Shown in pieces: positions 7,208 to 9,008 of a DNA stretch of 9,008 nt (the stretch's first letter is position 1; each line of letters begins with the position of its first letter). The notes under the pieces were generated by a model that did no database searches, was not told the DNA's origin, and saw only the letters and a program-made list of their open reading frames with translations. A program made the position numbers and the translations under genes. This DNA is from an uncultured Streptococcus sp. Lineage in GTDB: Bacteria > Bacillota > Bacilli > Lactobacillales > Streptococcaceae. The DNA lies in assembly GCA_902479835.1 (NCBI GenBank), contig CABSQC010000028.1, forward strand, positions 1 through 9,008. Direction: 5' to 3'.

Positions 7208-8050
7208 TTACATTCTTTTACTCGATCTTTTTGCCAAGGAAATCCAAATCCCCAAAGCTAGAAGAATACCTCCTAACACTATAAGGTATGTTTGTTCCTT
7301 TGTCAATAAAGTTTGCCATTTGAGCTGAACACCCATTTTTTCTTGAAACTCTTGAAGAAGATTATCTTGACCTTTAAAGGTCTCACTTAATGCTTCTTTC
7401 ATGAGGACTTGTCGATAAAGTGCAGCAATATAAGTTGCTGGGGTACATTTCATTAGTAGTTGAGCAAAATTAGGTAGAACGCCCAAAGGTACATAAGTCC
7501 CTACCAAAAAACCAGAAGCTGTACCCACTATGGTCGAAAACTTCCCAAGACTGTCTACTGATTGGAAAAAATAAACAAAAATGGCATTCACTAAGCTAGA
7601 AAGTAGGCTACTAAGTAGCATAATAAGGAGCACTTCAGGTAATAGAGATAAGGTTGGAACTTCTCTAAAATAGCCACACATCAGCACATACATAAGGATC
7701 TGCATGGAAAAAGAAATGATGATTGCACTCGTTAGATACGAAAATGCTAACCGCCACTTTCCTTGATCCGATAAATAAAGATCCTGATCTACCTGATGTT
7801 CACGGTCCTTTACTAACTGAGTCAGGGCAGCCAGACTTGTCGTAATCCCTGTCACAGCCAGCGTCCCACTCATTAACCAATTATTTAACACAGGACCACT
7901 ATTGGGGAGCTGAGCCCAAGCATCTGTTAGATTTTTTTGAAGAAAAATAATGTAGAGAACAAAGGAAATCAAGGCTCCCAACAGGGAGAAGAAAACTCCT
8001 GAACGATTCCTAAAATATAATAAAAAATTTCGCTTTAGTAAGGCTAGCAT
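7208..8050 (-). CDS. ABC-2 type transporter permease
   Basis: A 280-residue integral membrane protein forming the channel of an ABC exporter with the ATPase encoded just upstream. About six hydrophobic segments are visible, near 18-37, 56-80, 103-127, 137-162, 172-190 and 254-273, with a long hydrophilic loop at about 212-252. The end of segment 5 (GTYVPLGVLPNFAQLLMKCTP) resembles the G-(x)-P motif region shared by ABC-2 drug, lipid and bacteriocin exporters. The start codon overlaps the ATPase stop by one base (TAATG), and GGGAGG lies 7 nt upstream within the ATPase gene, so the two are translationally coupled. The substrate cannot be read from the sequence: antimicrobial peptide, drug or signalling molecule are all possible. 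The family is clear, the function is not. Confidence 0.88.
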   Translation of the reverse strand: MLALLKRNFLLYFRNRSGVFFSLLGALISFVLYIIFLQKNLTDAWAQLPNSGPVLNNWLMSGTLAVTGITTSLAALTQLVKDREHQVDQDLYLSDQGKWRLAFSYLTSAIIISFSMQILMYVLMCGYFREVPTLSLLPEVLLIMLLSSLLSSLVNAIFVYFFQSVDSLGKFSTIVGTASGFLVGTYVPLGVLPNFAQLLMKCTPATYIAALYRQVLMKEALSETFKGQDNLLQEFQEKMGVQLKWQTLLTKEQTYLIVLGGILLALGIWISLAKRSSKRM

Positions 8051-8916
8051 TAGCGGACCTCCCTTCCTGTAAGTGCAATAAAGGCATCATCCATGGTCCC
8101 TGGACGAAACTCAAAATGGGCTATTCTATCTCTAACTTGCGCCAGGTAATCAATGGCTTGCCTTTCACTCTCAGGTTGAAAAACATACTCTAATGGTCCC
8201 TGTCGCTCCACTGACATTCCCGAAGTTTTAAGACTTTCTATCTGCTGCATCTCCTTGAAACGAATCTTCAAGATATTTTTTGCATACTGGCTCTTAATAT
8301 CTAATGCCGATCCCTGAGCAATCACTTTCCCATGGTCTACAATATAAATTTGATCAGCTTCATCTGCTTCGTCAAGATAATGCGTGGTCAATACAACGGT
8401 CATTCCCTCTTCTCTCTGCAATTGATAGAGCAAATCCCAAATAGACTTCCGAGTTTGGATATCCAGACCTGTCGTTGGTTCATCTAAGAACAGAATATCT
8501 GGTTGTGAGAGCAGGGCACGTGCAATGTCAACCCGACGCTTTTGGCCACCTGAAAGCGTCCCATATTTCTGCTTTTGAAAAGCTGATAGCCCTAGCCGAC
8601 CAATGAGATCAGACACACGATCGGGTTTTAAGCCTTTATACTGTTTCGCACGAATAGTCAGATTTTCCCTAACCGTCAGCATCTCATCTAAAACACTGGT
8701 TTGGAAGACCACACCAATTTTAGTCCCTGGTTCATAGATGATTTCACCTTGCGTTAGTTGTTTCAAACCAATCAACATGGAAATTGTCGTTGATTTTCCC
8801 GCCCCATTTGGTCCTAGAATCGCATTAAACGTTCCCTTTTCAAACTGTAAGTGAATATTGTTTACGGCTAAATGATTTCCATATCGTTTACTGATGTTTT
8901 TAGCTTGTAATATCAT
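8050..8916 (-). CDS. ABC transporter ATP-binding protein (ABC-2 exporter type)
   Basis: The 288-residue cytoplasmic ATPase that powers the permease encoded next to it. All nucleotide-binding motifs are intact: Walker A GPNGAGKST (35-43), Q-loop Q72 (FQTSVLDEMLTV), signature LSGGQ (121-125), Walker B ILFLDE with catalytic E146, and switch H179 (TTHYLDEADEAD). About 80 residues after the core (~207-288) form the extra C-terminal domain seen in CcmA/NatA-like exporters, including EFRPGTMDDAFIALTG. It is the first gene of the four-gene operon. AAGGAG lies 7 nt before the ATG at 8916. It resembles drug, bacteriocin-immunity and lantibiotic-resistance type ATPases, but no specific substrate can be assigned. 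Confidence 0.93.
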   Translation of the reverse strand: MILQAKNISKRYGNHLAVNNIHLQFEKGTFNAILGPNGAGKSTTISMLIGLKQLTQGEIIYEPGTKIGVVFQTSVLDEMLTVRENLTIRAKQYKGLKPDRVSDLIGRLGLSAFQKQKYGTLSGGQKRRVDIARALLSQPDILFLDEPTTGLDIQTRKSIWDLLYQLQREEGMTVVLTTHYLDEADEADQIYIVDHGKVIAQGSALDIKSQYAKNILKIRFKEMQQIESLKTSGMSVERQGPLEYVFQPESERQAIDYLAQVRDRIAHFEFRPGTMDDAFIALTGREVR

Positions 8917-8940
8917 GTTCTCTCTCCTTTTGATAGAACC

Positions 8941-8949
8941 AGTCTAGCA
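8941..8949 (-). promoter_or_regulatory. Weak extended -10 candidate for the ABC-LytTR operon
   Basis: TGC-TAGACT (8949-8941, minus strand) is a TGN-extended -10 with 4 of 6 matches to TATAAT. No recognisable -35 lies at 16-18 bp; that position falls inside the terminator stem. The missing -35 would suit an activator-dependent promoter. The predicted start near 8934 leaves room for the ribosome binding site at 8924-8929. A weak call. Confidence 0.35.
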
Positions 8950-8975
8950 AAAAAGCCGTTTAAAAAACGGCTTTT
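8949..8975. terminator. Intrinsic terminator upstream of the ABC-LytTR operon
   Basis: AAAAGCCGTTT (8951-8961) and AAACGGCTTTT (8965-8975) form a perfect 11-bp stem with a 3-nt loop. On the minus strand the stem runs into TTTTTTG, a good U tract; on plus only TTTT follows. It most likely ends a minus-strand gene beyond the right edge, or acts in both directions. Its U tract overlaps the candidate extended -10 of the operon. Confidence 0.8.
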
Positions 8976-8978
8976 GAG

Positions 8979-9008
8979 GATAAGTGGTCAAAATGAAGAG
9001 ATGAGTGG
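8979..9008. repeat. 9-N12-9 direct repeat, candidate LytTR operator
   Basis: GATAAGTGG (8979-8987) and GATGAGTGG (9000-9008) match at 8 of 9 bases and are separated by exactly 12 bp, a 21-bp repeat step (CCACTYATC on the minus strand). Paired ~9-bp direct repeats with a 12-13 bp spacer are the known target layout of LytTR regulators such as ComE and AgrA. The pair lies upstream of an operon that encodes a LytTR protein. The second copy ends at the window edge. Confidence 0.45.

Overview
The window looks like a streptococcal chromosome (low-GC Firmicute, probably mitis/sanguinis-type; species not determined). The reasons are near-identity by eye of RpoB, TyrS and PBP1b to the streptococcal proteins as I remember them, strong AAGGAG-type ribosome binding sites, sigma-A promoters with extended -10 elements, and the rpoB / pbp1b / tyrS neighbourhood known from this genus.

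Layout, left to right. Positions 1-2001 hold the first 667 codons of rpoB (minus strand, TTG start; the gene leaves the window at position 1). Positions 2002-2352 are the rpoB leader and promoter. The predicted transcript starts near 2287, so the untranslated leader is about 285 nt. It contains a terminator-like hairpin and several further hairpins. Positions 2353-4809 are pbp1b (minus strand, GTG start), a class A penicillin-binding protein. Positions 4810-4991 form a divergent promoter region, with pbp1b leftward and tyrS rightward, and a 23-bp dyad lies over the tyrS -35 element. Positions 4992-6248 are tyrS. A 14-bp bidirectional terminator at 6255-6289 separates tyrS from a convergent four-gene minus-strand operon at 6311-8916. 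In transcription order this operon encodes an ABC ATPase, an ABC-2 permease, a stand-alone LytTR DNA-binding regulator and a small DUF3021-type membrane protein. Upstream of it, 8941-9008 contains a weak extended -10, a strong hairpin terminator and a 9-N12-9 direct repeat of the spacing typical of LytTR operators.

How the genes work together. rpoB, pbp1b and tyrS are housekeeping genes for transcription, cell-wall synthesis and translation. The 6311-8916 operon is the accessory part. Its regulator/membrane-protein pair has the architecture of the LytTR regulatory systems (Streptococcus mutans HdrRM and BrsRM are the studied examples), coupled here to an exporter of unknown substrate. The most noteworthy signals are the candidate LytTR operator upstream of that operon and the structured, possibly attenuating rpoB leader. 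I saw no tRNA, rRNA, CRISPR array, insertion sequence or phage gene.
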